Shown here piece by piece: positions 19,171 to 27,008 of a stretch of 58,178 bases of DNA. Position numbers and translations under genes: made by a program. The notes beneath the pieces are model-generated. The model worked only from the letters and a program-made list of their open reading frames with translations. It was not told the DNA's origin and did no database searches. The stretch is from Micrococcales bacterium (GTDB lineage Bacteria; Actinomycetota; Actinomycetes; Actinomycetales; Dermatophilaceae): assembly GCA_021287075.1 (NCBI GenBank), contig JAJTBD010000023.1:1-58178 (forward strand), read 5' to 3'. The first letter of the stretch is position 1, and the number at the start of each line of letters is the position of its first letter.

Positions 19171-19226
19171 CTCGGGTGGGGGTCCCGAGACAGGGATGGT
19201 GGTGCCGCCCCGCCATGGAGGGCGGC
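19171..19226 (-). promoter_or_regulatory. Two hairpins in the sulfite reductase leader
   Basis: Between the leader peptide and the sir start lie two simple hairpins. Arms 19171-19176 and 19184-19189 (CTCGGG/CCCGAG) enclose 7 bases, and arms 19204-19210 and 19220-19226 (GCCGCCC/GGGCGGC) enclose 9. They could compete with the larger stem at the end of the leader peptide. No T-run follows either, so a Rho-linked or translational effect is more likely than an intrinsic terminator. The role is inference. Confidence 0.3.
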
Positions 19227-19293
19227 AGCGAGCAGCGGCCCGTGGGAGGCCGTGAAGGTGAGAGGTGGCGCGACGGTGCGCCGGGCGCTGGGC

Positions 19294-19316
19294 GCGCTAG
19301 GTCGTCGACCTAGCGC
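19294..19316 (-). promoter_or_regulatory. Perfect 10-bp stem at the leader peptide stop codon
   Basis: GCGCTAGGTC at 19294-19303 pairs perfectly with GACCTAGCGC at 19307-19316 across a 3-base loop. On the minus strand the UAG stop of the 28-codon leader peptide (19312-19310) lies inside one arm. A ribosome finishing or stalling on the leader would therefore open or leave closed this stem. This is the arrangement expected of a translation-sensing attenuator, though it could also be a protein-binding palindrome. Confidence 0.5.
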
Positions 19317-19396
19317 TGCGGCATACAGCTGGCAGCGGTGGAACGACACAGGTCGACGTGTCGCCGGGACACGGGCCAGAAGGTCGTCGCTGTCAT
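19310..19396 (-). CDS. 28-residue putative cysteine-sensing leader peptide
   Basis: Short reading frame upstream of sir with ATG at 19396 and TAG at 19312-19310. It encodes MTATTFWPVSRRHV followed by DLCRSTAASCMPQR. The block RRHVDLCR followed by a downstream Cys matches short actinobacterial leader peptides (R..HVDL.R....C) that I recall upstream of sulfur and sulfonate genes. Two Cys codons (both TGT) fall 8 and 1 codons before the ATG codon preceding the C-terminal PQR. The frame ends in a perfect stem-loop. A likely role is to make sir-cys expression depend on charged tRNA-Cys. The ribosome binding site is not obvious, and translation is unproven. Confidence 0.65.
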   Translation of the reverse strand: MTATTFWPVSRRHVDLCRSTAASCMPQR

Positions 19397-19426
19397 GGGC
19401 CAACCGTGCCATGCGCCAGCGGCCGC

Positions 19427-19464
19427 TGTCCATAATGACACCCAAGGATGTCCATAACGTGGAC
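19427..19464 (-). promoter_or_regulatory. Putative sulfur operon promoter with paired 11-base repeats
   Basis: TGTCCATAATG (19427-19437) and TGTCCATAACG (19449-19459) are direct repeats 22 bases apart, two helical turns. The second is also part of the dyad GTCCA-N5-TGGAC (19450-19464). On the minus strand the first repeat contains CATTAT, a fair -10 about 36 bases before the leader ATG. The phasing suggests a dimeric regulator touching one face of the promoter. No -35 of good match is visible, and the regulator is unknown. Confidence 0.4.
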
Positions 19465-19532
19465 TTATTGCCGTGTGGTCAGGCGTGGACCCGGGTGTGC
19501 GCGCCCGAGTGGAAGCGGGCCGGCGAATGCCC

Positions 19533-20498
19533 CTAGGGGTGTCGAGCGCCGGTTGTCTTGTGCCTCAACAAAACTCGGCCGGCCAGCGTCGCGGCCAGCG
19601 CCCATCCTCCGACATCGCGCACGAGTGCCGCGGCCCGTGGGACATCACGGATCTGGGCTGGCGGGCCGTCACCGAGGACGCCGCGGTCCTCGGTGACGCC
19701 GGCATAGGTGTTGCGCCCGCCCAGGCTCACCCCGAGGTATGCCGCGCAGGCGCTCTCGATGGGGCCGGCGTTGGGGCTGGGGTGCTGGGGAGCGTCGCGT
19801 CGGACCACCCGCAGGATCGCGCCGGCCCGGCTGGGTGACTGGGCCACGATCAGTGCCGTCGTCAGCCGCGCAGGAAGCCAGTTGACGATGTCGTCCAGCC
19901 GCGCGGCCGCCCAGCCGAACTGCTCGTGGCGGGGCGTGCGATGTCCCACCATGGCGTCGAGCGTGTTGACCGCCCGATACCCCGACAGGCCAGGCACTCC
20001 GGCGACCGCGCCCCAGAACAGTGGCGCCACAACGGCATCCGAGCTGTTCTCGGCCAGCGACTCCACGCAGGCGCGCCCGAGCCCATCCGCGTCGAGCGTG
20101 CTCGGGTCACGCCCCACCAGGGACCGGACGCGCTCACGGGCGGCCGCAAGGTCGCCGGCGGCGGCGTGATCGTGCACGGCCATCGCCTCGCGCTCCAGTG
20201 AGCGCCCGCCAAGCACGGCCCAGGTGGTGACAGCTGTGAGCAGTGTCCGGGCGACGGGCCCGCGGGCGAGGGCCTGTGCGGTGGCCGCGCCGAGGGTCGT
20301 GCCACCCACCAGCGCGAGCTCGTATGCCGCGCCGCGGGCTCTGCTTGGTGCCCACAGTCTGCGCTCGAGTCCCGCTGCGAGAGAGCCGAACCCGGCCACC
20401 GGGTGGTAGCGGCGAGGATCGCCGATAAGACGGTCGGCGGCATACCCGATCAGCAGGCCGGCGGCGACGGGATCGACTGTTCGGCGACCCACCGTCAC
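19533..20498 (-). CDS. cobD: Adenosylcobinamide-phosphate synthase, CobD/CbiB
   Basis: 321-residue integral membrane protein that attaches aminopropanol phosphate to adenosylcobyric acid. DRLIGDPRRYHPVAGFG near residues 22-38 and ENSSDAVVAPLFWGAVAG, NTLDAMVGHR and DDIVNWLPAR are family landmarks; there are several hydrophobic helices. GTG 20498 lies in a GTGA overlap with cobU. It is the last gene of the chlID-to-cobD operon and faces the sulfur promoter region across 68 bases. Confidence 0.94.
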   Translation of the reverse strand: MTVGRRTVDPVAAGLLIGYAADRLIGDPRRYHPVAGFGSLAAGLERRLWAPSRARGAAYELALVGGTTLGAATAQALARGPVARTLLTAVTTWAVLGGRSLEREAMAVHDHAAAGDLAAARERVRSLVGRDPSTLDADGLGRACVESLAENSSDAVVAPLFWGAVAGVPGLSGYRAVNTLDAMVGHRTPRHEQFGWAAARLDDIVNWLPARLTTALIVAQSPSRAGAILRVVRRDAPQHPSPNAGPIESACAAYLGVSLGGRNTYAGVTEDRGVLGDGPPAQIRDVPRAAALVRDVGGWALAATLAGRVLLRHKTTGARHP

Positions 20499-21037
20499 TG
20501 TCCTTTGACGGTCAGGGGCAGTCCGGCCACGACCAGGACGACGCTGTCGCTCGCAGCCGCCATCCGCTGGTTGAGCCGGCCCAGGGCGTCGGCGAAGATC
20601 CGCCCTGAGCGGTGCTCGGAGACCAGGGAGAGGCCGACCTCGTTGGTGACGGCGACGGCCTGGTGCCCACACTGCTGCCAGGCCTCGACGAGCCGGTCCA
20701 CGCGGGGCTGGAGTGCCTCCTGCCACTGCGCCTCGGGGCTCTCCCATGCTGCGATCTCGTCGAGCTGGGCGGTCAGCCAGGTGCCGAGGCAGTCGATCAG
20801 GGCCGGGCCGGTGAGCCCCTCGATCGCTGAGGCGAGGTCCGTTGTGTCGACCGTCCGCCAGCTCGCCGGGCGTCGGTGCTGATGGTGTCGGACGCGGGAT
20901 GCCCAGTCCGGGTCCGCCTCGGGCGAGTCGACCGGCATGCCGGTCGCGACATAGGTGACCTCGGGGACGCCGGCGAGCAGGGACTCGGCATGGGCGGACT
21001 TGCCGCTGCGGGTGCCGCCTGTGACGAGGGTCCTCAC
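20495..21037 (-). CDS. cobU: Adenosylcobinamide kinase/guanylyltransferase
   Basis: 180-residue bifunctional enzyme (CobP in the aerobic nomenclature) that phosphorylates adenosylcobinamide and adds GMP. P-loop GGTRSGKS at residues 7-14, YVATGMP, and NEVGLSLVSEHRSGRIFADALG near 132-153 are typical. GTG 21037 is in a GTGA overlap with cobS, and the gene overlaps cobD by four bases. Confidence 0.95.
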   Translation of the reverse strand: MRTLVTGGTRSGKSAHAESLLAGVPEVTYVATGMPVDSPEADPDWASRVRHHQHRRPASWRTVDTTDLASAIEGLTGPALIDCLGTWLTAQLDEIAAWESPEAQWQEALQPRVDRLVEAWQQCGHQAVAVTNEVGLSLVSEHRSGRIFADALGRLNQRMAAASDSVVLVVAGLPLTVKGQ

Positions 21038-21828
21038 TGCCCGCTCCAGCCTGTGCTTGCGGCCAGCACCACGACGAGCGCGGTGAGGGCCGTCTCGATG
21101 GCTGCGCCGATGACGTCGCCGGTGACCCCGCCAAACACCCGGCGGGCGTGCCTGAGGAGCAGGAGGACCGCCACTGCGGCAGCGAGCCAGGCAGCGACCG
21201 GGAGCCAGAGCGAGGCGCCGGCAAGGACCGCTGTCGACGCGAGCGCCGCAAGCCCCACCAGCGCGCTGAGGGTGACTCCCACAGTCGAGACGCTCTGCGC
21301 GACAAGGGAGCCCATGCCGTCTGGGCGAGCCGACGGTATACCTCGTCGGCATGCCGCGGCGCATGCGGAGCGTGACACGACCACTGCTGCGGCGGCGACG
21401 AGCCAGCCCAGGCCGTGGGCAGCGATGGCCCCGAAGGACGCGGCCTGGGCCAGGAGCACGACCGTGATGGCGGCCGCGCCCATCGGCCCGACGTCTCCGC
21501 GGCGCATGACCTCCAAGGCCCTGTCGCGGTCCCAGCCGGCGCCGCTGCCGTCGACCGTGTCGGCCAGCCCGTCCAGATGCATCCCGCGCGTGAGCAGCCC
21601 GAGAGCGCCCACCGCGATGGCGCCGGTTACCAGGGGAGGCAGCCCCGCGAGATCGCCCACCGCACACACGGCCCCGACGCCCGCCCCGAGCGGCAGCGAG
21701 GCCACCGGCGCAAGCGCCATGGCCCGCCCGGCCACCGGGCGCGTGACCTCGCCGATGTCGCCGCTGGGCACCACCGTGAGGGTGCCGAGGGCGAGCCGGA
21801 GAGCAGCGGCGGTCATCTCCAGGGTCAC
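21034..21828 (-). CDS. cobS: Cobalamin synthase
   Basis: 264-residue membrane enzyme (CobV in the aerobic nomenclature) joining adenosylcobinamide-GDP to alpha-ribazole. The conserved acidic motif HLDGLADTVDGSGAG is at about residues 84-98, with DRALEVMRRGDVGPMGA following; most of the rest is hydrophobic. GTG 21828 gives a GTGA overlap with cobT; an ATG four codons in is an alternative start. Confidence 0.94.
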   Translation of the reverse strand: MTLEMTAAALRLALGTLTVVPSGDIGEVTRPVAGRAMALAPVASLPLGAGVGAVCAVGDLAGLPPLVTGAIAVGALGLLTRGMHLDGLADTVDGSGAGWDRDRALEVMRRGDVGPMGAAAITVVLLAQAASFGAIAAHGLGWLVAAAAVVVSRSACAAACRRGIPSARPDGMGSLVAQSVSTVGVTLSALVGLAALASTAVLAGASLWLPVAAWLAAAVAVLLLLRHARRVFGGVTGDVIGAAIETALTALVVVLAASTGWSGQ

Positions 21829-22862
21829 TCGGCCGGCATCAGATCGGCCAGCAGCGCCATGTCGCGCAGGACCGCCACGCCGGAGCGCAGGACCGGCAGC
21901 GCCGTCATCGCACCGGTCCCCTCGCCGAGCCGCATGCCCAGGTCGAGGATGGGCGCGAGGCCGAGGCTGTCCAGCGCGATGCCGGACGCCGGCTCGGGGG
22001 AGCGGTGCCCCGCCTGCATCCAGGCGACCACATCGGGGTCGATGGACGCGGCCACGAGGGCCTCGGCGACGGAGATGACCCCGTCGAGCAGCACGGGCAG
22101 GCGAGCGGCCGCCGCTGCCAGCATCATGCCGACGGCCACGGCCATGTCCGGGCTGCCCAGTGCTGCAAGCCGATCCACCGGATCGGTGACGCCGGTGGTG
22201 CGGGCCAGCGCCTTCTCGACAACGGCCGTCTTGCGTGAGAGGCCCTCGTCGTCGAGCCCCGCGCCGCGGCCGGTGACCACTGCGGCCGACGACCCGGTCA
22301 GCGCCGCGACCAGCGCAGCGGAGGGGGTCGTGTTGCCGATGCCGAGGTCGCCGATGATCAGCAGCTGGGCCCCCTGCTCCAGCTCCTCGGCGACGATGCG
22401 GGCGCCCACGGCCAGCGCCTCCTCGGTCTGGGCACGCGTCATCGCGTCCTCGACGTCGATCGAGCCGCAGCCGCGGCCCAGCTTGTGGCTCGTGACATCG
22501 GCCGGCAGGCCCTCGAGGTCGGCGTCCACACTGATGTCGAGGACGCGGACCGGCACGTTGTGCTGCGCCGCCAGCGCGCTCATGCCGGCCTTGCCGGCGA
22601 CGAGGGTGTGGACCATCGCGACGGTGATCTCGCGCGGATAGGACGCGACGCCGCGAGTGGTCACCCCGTGGTCACCCGCAGGGATGACCGCGCGGACCCG
22701 GTCGAGCGGCTTGGGCGGGCAGACACCCTGGCATGAGGCCACCCAGGCACCGAGCTCCTCGAGCCGGCCCAGCGACCCGAGGGGCTTGGCGAGGGCGTCG
22801 AACCGCTCGCGTGCCTCCTCCAGGACGGCGGCCGACGGCGGCGTGATGGTGGTGGTGCTCAT
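21825..22862 (-). CDS. cobT: Nicotinate-nucleotide-dimethylbenzimidazole phosphoribosyltransferase
   Basis: 345-residue enzyme activating the lower-ligand base as alpha-ribazole phosphate. LGSLGRLEELGAW at the N-terminus, PAGDHGVTTRGVASYP, GDLGIGNTTPSAAL and the catalytic-site MRLGEGTGAM near residue 318 are all conserved. This is the nucleotide-loop CobT, not the cobaltochelatase subunit of the same name. ATG 22862 overlaps the cobA stop. No bluB for dimethylbenzimidazole is seen in the window. Confidence 0.95.
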   Translation of the reverse strand: MSTTTITPPSAAVLEEARERFDALAKPLGSLGRLEELGAWVASCQGVCPPKPLDRVRAVIPAGDHGVTTRGVASYPREITVAMVHTLVAGKAGMSALAAQHNVPVRVLDISVDADLEGLPADVTSHKLGRGCGSIDVEDAMTRAQTEEALAVGARIVAEELEQGAQLLIIGDLGIGNTTPSAALVAALTGSSAAVVTGRGAGLDDEGLSRKTAVVEKALARTTGVTDPVDRLAALGSPDMAVAVGMMLAAAAARLPVLLDGVISVAEALVAASIDPDVVAWMQAGHRSPEPASGIALDSLGLAPILDLGMRLGEGTGAMTALPVLRSGVAVLRDMALLADLMPAE

Positions 22863-23902
22863 GCGGAACGCTCCTTTGCGCTCGTGAGGGAGGGGGCGGA
22901 TCCGTCGCTGAACCGGGGCAGGGCGTCCTGCTGGGCCAGCGCGTGGACTGTGGCGCCGATGATCGTGACGGCAGGAGCCGAGATGCCTTGTTCCGCAGCG
23001 GTCTCGGCAATGTCGGCGAGGGTGGCGCGCGCGACGCGCATCGACGGCATACCGGCATCGGCGACAGACGCGGCCGGGGTGTCGGGGGCGAGCCCGTGCT
23101 CCACCAGGCGCTCGGCGATCATGGGAAGCTCCGCGACCCCCATGAGGACGACGATCGTCAGGCCCGTGCGCGCGAGGGCGCCCCAGTCGGTGGTGCTGCG
23201 GCCATCGTCCGGGCCGACGTGACCCGACACGACGACGAAGCCCTGGGTCACGCTCCGGTGTGTCACCGGGATGCCTGCGAGGGCCGGGGCCGCCACCGAG
23301 GAGGTGACCCCGGGGACCACGGTGACGGGCACGCCCGCCTCGACGCAGGCATTCCACTCCTCGCCGCCGCGTCCGAAGACGAAGTTGTCGCCGCCCTTGA
23401 GCCGCACGACGTGGCGGCCGGCCAGCGCGTGCTCGAGCAGCACTGCGTTGATCCGCTCCTGGGGCGTGAAGCCACCCCGCGGGATCTTGCCCACATGGAT
23501 GACCTCGGCGTGGGCAGGGGCCTCGTCGAGCACACCCAACGGGGCCAGCCGGTCGCAGACCAGCACATCGGCGCTCTTGACCGCCTCGAGGCCGGCCAGG
23601 GTGAGCAGGCCGGGATCGCCGGGTCCGCCGCCGACGAGGGTGACGCGGCCGGTGCCGCGGGGCAGGGTGACAGGAGCGGGCGTCGGCGCGGGGCAGCGCA
23701 GCACGACCTCGGCGTCGCCGGGCACCTCCGTGGCCACGGTCACCAGGCCACGGGAGGCGAGGTCGGCCATCCGGGCGTCCGCCGCCTCGCAGACCACGGT
23801 GACGCGCGCGCCCTGGTCGAGCAGTCCGTGCACGACCTGCGGCGCGGCATCGGTGGGGTGGGTCAGCGCCACGTGGGGCGTGCTGATGGGCAGGCGGATC
23901 AC
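22859..23902 (-). CDS. cobA: Uroporphyrinogen-III C-methyltransferase with degenerate N-terminal domain
   Basis: 347 residues. From about residue 85 onward it is a standard SUMT (GRVTLVGGGPGDPGLLTLAG, DRLAPLGVLDEAP, VRLKGGDNFVFGRGGEEW, VVPGVTSSVAAPALAG), making precorrin-2 for both corrin and siroheme. The first 85 residues resemble a shortened CysG precorrin-2 dehydrogenase (HVALTHPTDAAPQVVHGLL, ARVTVVCEAADA) but lack the GGG-x-VA nucleotide loop and the remaining domain. The dehydrogenase function is therefore doubtful. GTG 23902 overlaps cobBC and the stop overlaps cobT, each by four bases. Confidence 0.92.
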   Translation of the reverse strand: MIRLPISTPHVALTHPTDAAPQVVHGLLDQGARVTVVCEAADARMADLASRGLVTVATEVPGDAEVVLRCPAPTPAPVTLPRGTGRVTLVGGGPGDPGLLTLAGLEAVKSADVLVCDRLAPLGVLDEAPAHAEVIHVGKIPRGGFTPQERINAVLLEHALAGRHVVRLKGGDNFVFGRGGEEWNACVEAGVPVTVVPGVTSSVAAPALAGIPVTHRSVTQGFVVVSGHVGPDDGRSTTDWGALARTGLTIVVLMGVAELPMIAERLVEHGLAPDTPAASVADAGMPSMRVARATLADIAETAAEQGISAPAVTIIGATVHALAQQDALPRFSDGSAPSLTSAKERSA

Positions 23903-26397
23903 GCGATGGCCTCCTCGTGGAGCGTGCTGGCGAGCTCGCGCAGCAGGGTGTCTGTCATGATCGGGTCGCGCACGGCGATGCGCAGCCAGTCGGGGCCGAG
24001 CCCGGGGAAACTGTCGCAGCTGCGGACAGCAATTCCCCTCTCGCGCAATGCTTCCCACACGCCGGGCCCGGCCTGCACGAGCACGAAAGGCGCGTGGCCC
24101 GCGACTGGGTTGAGGCCGAGACCGGCCAGCCCAGTGGCCAGCCGCTCCCGCCAGGTGGTCAGGGTTGCGGCGCCGCGGGATGCCTCGGCAAGAGCCGCGG
24201 GGGTGGCGGTCGCGGTCATCACGCCCAGCGCCGGTGACGAGACCGACCACGGTGTCTGCTGCGCCTCCAGGAGCTCGATGAGCGCCGGGTCGCCCATGAC
24301 ATACCCGGCGCGCAGGCCCGCGACCGACCACGTCTTGGTGAGCGAGCGGACCACGAGCAGGCCGGCCATCTCGGCCTGGACGAGCGACTGTGCCTCGTCG
24401 GGCACGGCGTCCATGAAGGCCTCGTCGACGACCAGCACCCGCCCGGGACGCCGCAGCGCGCGCAGGGTGTCGGCAGGGTGGAGCACCCCAGTGGGGTTGG
24501 TCGGGTTGCCGACCACCACGAGATCGGCGTCCTCCGGGACAGCCGAGGGGTCGAGGGCGAAGCCCCCGGCTGCGGAGAGCACCACATGGCGGGGAGCGCG
24601 GCCGGCGCGGGCGAGCGCGGCGTCCGGCTCGGTGAACTGCGGGTGCACGACGACCGGGTCCGTCGGGCGCAGGGCCTGGGCGATCAGGGTGAAGGCCTCG
24701 GCGCCCCCGCTGGTGGGTAGCACCATCGCCTCGGGGACGTGGTGGCGCCGGGCCAGTGCCGTGCGGGCCGCCGCAGGACGGGGGTATGCCGCGAGGTCAC
24801 CGGTGGCCTCGGCGATCGTCCGTGCCAGCCACGCGGGTGGGGACGTCTCACGCACGTTGACCGCGAAGTCGAGCAGCCCGTCACCGATCTCGGCGTCGCC
24901 GTGGTGGTGCACGGATGCGCGGTCACCGCGGTCGGCGTGTGCCGGGGCCGGTCTCGACCCGGATCCGTCAGCGGAGGTGCGCGCGGTCGCGCGGCCGCCC
25001 CCGATGAGGGGCGGCGAGGCGGCATACGCCATAACCGAGTCGACGAAAGATGAGGCGAGAGAGGGGCTTCCGGCCCAGTGTGTGTGGAGGTAGGAGGCGT
25101 GGACGGTCGCCTTGCCCGTGCCGGCCGGGTCAAGCGCGAAACCCTCGAGGCCGGCGTCAGCGAGATCCCAGGCGGCTGCCACGCCGTGGCGGGGGTCGGT
25201 GGCCGTGCGGTGGAACTCGTGACCGAGGACGGTCGTCCCGGCGGCACCCACGACGCTCTCGTGTGTGAGGCGGGCAGTGCGATAGGAGAGCGTCAGGCTT
25301 GGGGCCATCGCCGCCGTGGCCGGCAGCACGCCGGCGAAGGGGCGGCCGTCGAGGCTGCGGGCGAGATAGAGCATGCCGGCGCACTCGGCGACGGTCGGCA
25401 TCCCGGACATGGCCGCGTCGTGGACCTCGGCCATCAGCCGTGTGTTGCCGGTGAGCGCGGCGGCGTGCATCTCGGGGAAGCCGCCCCCGAGATAGAGGCC
25501 GGCGGTGCCGGCGGGCAGCGCGGTGTCGACGGCGGGGTCGAAGACCACCGGCTCGGCGCCGAGCGAGCGGATCATCTCCTCGGTCTCGGCGTAGCGGAAG
25601 GTGAAGGCCCGGCCGCCGGCCACGGCCACGACGGGGCGCGGCGTGGCGCCGTGTGCGGCCGCCCGAACCGGGGGCTCCCAGGGGTCGGCATCGGTCGCGG
25701 GGGCCGTGTGGGCGATGGCGAGGAGCGCGTCGAGGTCGACGAGCTCTGCCGTTTGCTCGGCCAGCCGGTCGAGGGCGGCCACGGCGTCGGTGCGCTCGGC
25801 CACGGGCACGAGGCCGAGATGGCGGGAGGGGGCGCTGACGCCTGCGTCGCGGGGCAGCACACCGATGACGGGGATGCCGAGCGCCTCGACCGAGCGGCGC
25901 ACCTCCTCGGCGTGGCGCGGTGAGCCCGACTTGTTGAGGATCACCCCGCCGATCGAGATGGCGGGGTCGAAGGTGGCCAGTCCGTGGACGGTCGCGGCGA
26001 CGGTGCGCGCCGCCGAGGAGATGTCGACGACGAGGACCACCGGCGAGGCGGTGAGTGTGGCGATGTGCGCGGTGGAGGCGAAGCCGTCGGTGCCGATGCG
26101 CCCGTCGAAGAGGCCCATCACGCCCTCGATCACGGCGATGTCCGCCGGCTCAGGCGTGGCGAAGCCATGCCGCAGCAGCGGGACGACGAGCTCCTCGGGC
26201 GCGAGCCACGGGTCGAGGTTGCGGCCCGGGCGTCCGGTCGCCAGCGCGTGATAGCCGGGGTCGATGTAGTCCGGGCCGACCTTGGCCGGGGCGACCCGGT
26301 GGCCGGCGCGCGCCAGCGCGGCCATGAGCCCGACGGCGACCGTCGTCTTGCCCTGGCCGGAGGCGGCGGCCGCCACCATCACGCGGGGGAGACTCAC
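23899..26397 (-). CDS. cobB-cobC: Fused cobyrinate a,c-diamide synthase and threonine-phosphate decarboxylase-like protein
   Basis: 832-residue fusion. Residues 1 to about 470 are CobB/CbiA: P-loop AAAASGQGKTT, KVGPDYIDPGYH, EGVMGLFDG, and a class I amidotransferase part with GGGFPEMHA and the nucleophile Cys in AECAGMLYLA, which amidates the a and c side chains. A linker rich in Ala, Arg and His (about 470-510) leads to a CobC/CobD aminotransferase-fold domain with VVGNPTNPTGVLHP, VVDEAFMDA and the PLP lysine in SLTKTWSVAGLRAGY (about residue 688), which supplies the aminopropanol moiety. GTG 26397 gives a GTGA overlap with cobO; GTG 26400 is one codon earlier. Confidence 0.93.
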   Translation of the reverse strand: MSLPRVMVAAAASGQGKTTVAVGLMAALARAGHRVAPAKVGPDYIDPGYHALATGRPGRNLDPWLAPEELVVPLLRHGFATPEPADIAVIEGVMGLFDGRIGTDGFASTAHIATLTASPVVLVVDISSAARTVAATVHGLATFDPAISIGGVILNKSGSPRHAEEVRRSVEALGIPVIGVLPRDAGVSAPSRHLGLVPVAERTDAVAALDRLAEQTAELVDLDALLAIAHTAPATDADPWEPPVRAAAHGATPRPVVAVAGGRAFTFRYAETEEMIRSLGAEPVVFDPAVDTALPAGTAGLYLGGGFPEMHAAALTGNTRLMAEVHDAAMSGMPTVAECAGMLYLARSLDGRPFAGVLPATAAMAPSLTLSYRTARLTHESVVGAAGTTVLGHEFHRTATDPRHGVAAAWDLADAGLEGFALDPAGTGKATVHASYLHTHWAGSPSLASSFVDSVMAYAASPPLIGGGRATARTSADGSGSRPAPAHADRGDRASVHHHGDAEIGDGLLDFAVNVRETSPPAWLARTIAEATGDLAAYPRPAAARTALARRHHVPEAMVLPTSGGAEAFTLIAQALRPTDPVVVHPQFTEPDAALARAGRAPRHVVLSAAGGFALDPSAVPEDADLVVVGNPTNPTGVLHPADTLRALRRPGRVLVVDEAFMDAVPDEAQSLVQAEMAGLLVVRSLTKTWSVAGLRAGYVMGDPALIELLEAQQTPWSVSSPALGVMTATATPAALAEASRGAATLTTWRERLATGLAGLGLNPVAGHAPFVLVQAGPGVWEALRERGIAVRSCDSFPGLGPDWLRIAVRDPIMTDTLLRELASTLHEEAIA

Positions 26398-27008
26398 CAC
26401 TCGATGCCCTTCTGGCCCTTCTGGCCCTTGTCGAAGGGGTGGGCGATCTTGGTCATCTCCGTTGCGACATCGGCGATCTCGAGCAGGCGCGGGTCGGGGT
26501 CACGGCCGGTGATGACGACATGCTGATAGCCCGGGCGCTCTCGCAGCACCTGGACGACCTCGTCGACGTCGACCCAGCCCCACTTCATGACATAGGTGAA
26601 CTCGTCGAGGATGTAGAGCTGGTGGGCCTCCTCGGCAAGGCGGCGTGTGATCTCCTCCCAGCCCTCGCGCGCGGCGGCCGCGTGGTCCTCATCGGACCCG
26701 GCCTTGCGCGACCACGACCAGCCGGAGCCCATCTTGTGCCACTCGATCGGGCCGCCCTGCCCGGTGTCCTGGTGGACCTGGTCGAGGGCGGCGAGTGCGC
26801 TCTGCTCGCCGATGCGCCACTTGGCGGACTTGACGAACTGGAAGACCCCGATCGACCAGCCCTGGTTCCAGCCGCGCAGCGCGAGGCCGAATGCCGCGGT
26901 GGACTTGCCCTTGCCGGTGCCCCCGTGCACGATCACCAGCGGCTGGTTGCGGCGCTGCCGGGTGGTGAGCCCGTCGTCGGCGGTGACGGGTGTCTGGCCC
27001 TGTGCCAT
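26394..27008 (-). CDS. cobO: Cob(I)yrinic acid a,c-diamide adenosyltransferase
   Basis: 204-residue CobO/BtuR-type enzyme adding the 5'-deoxyadenosyl group to the corrin cobalt. The P-loop is HGGTGKGKSTAAFG (residues 28-41); FQFVKSAKWRIGEQSALA, ILDEFTYVMKWGWVD and VITGRDPDPRLLEIAD follow, and the tail ends FDKGQKGQKGIEW. It lies between chlID and cobBC with one- and four-base overlaps. It is under the chlID riboswitch if the operon has no internal promoter. Confidence 0.95.
   Translation of the reverse strand: MAQGQTPVTADDGLTTRQRRNQPLVIVHGGTGKGKSTAAFGLALRGWNQGWSIGVFQFVKSAKWRIGEQSALAALDQVHQDTGQGGPIEWHKMGSGWSWSRKAGSDEDHAAAAREGWEEITRRLAEEAHQLYILDEFTYVMKWGWVDVDEVVQVLRERPGYQHVVITGRDPDPRLLEIADVATEMTKIAHPFDKGQKGQKGIEW

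Noticed and set aside
19131..19445. In-frame N-terminal extension of the sulfite reductase by 105 residues
   Set aside because: The extension lacks family similarity, overlaps a leader peptide in another frame and several hairpins, and ATG 19130 has a good ribosome site.
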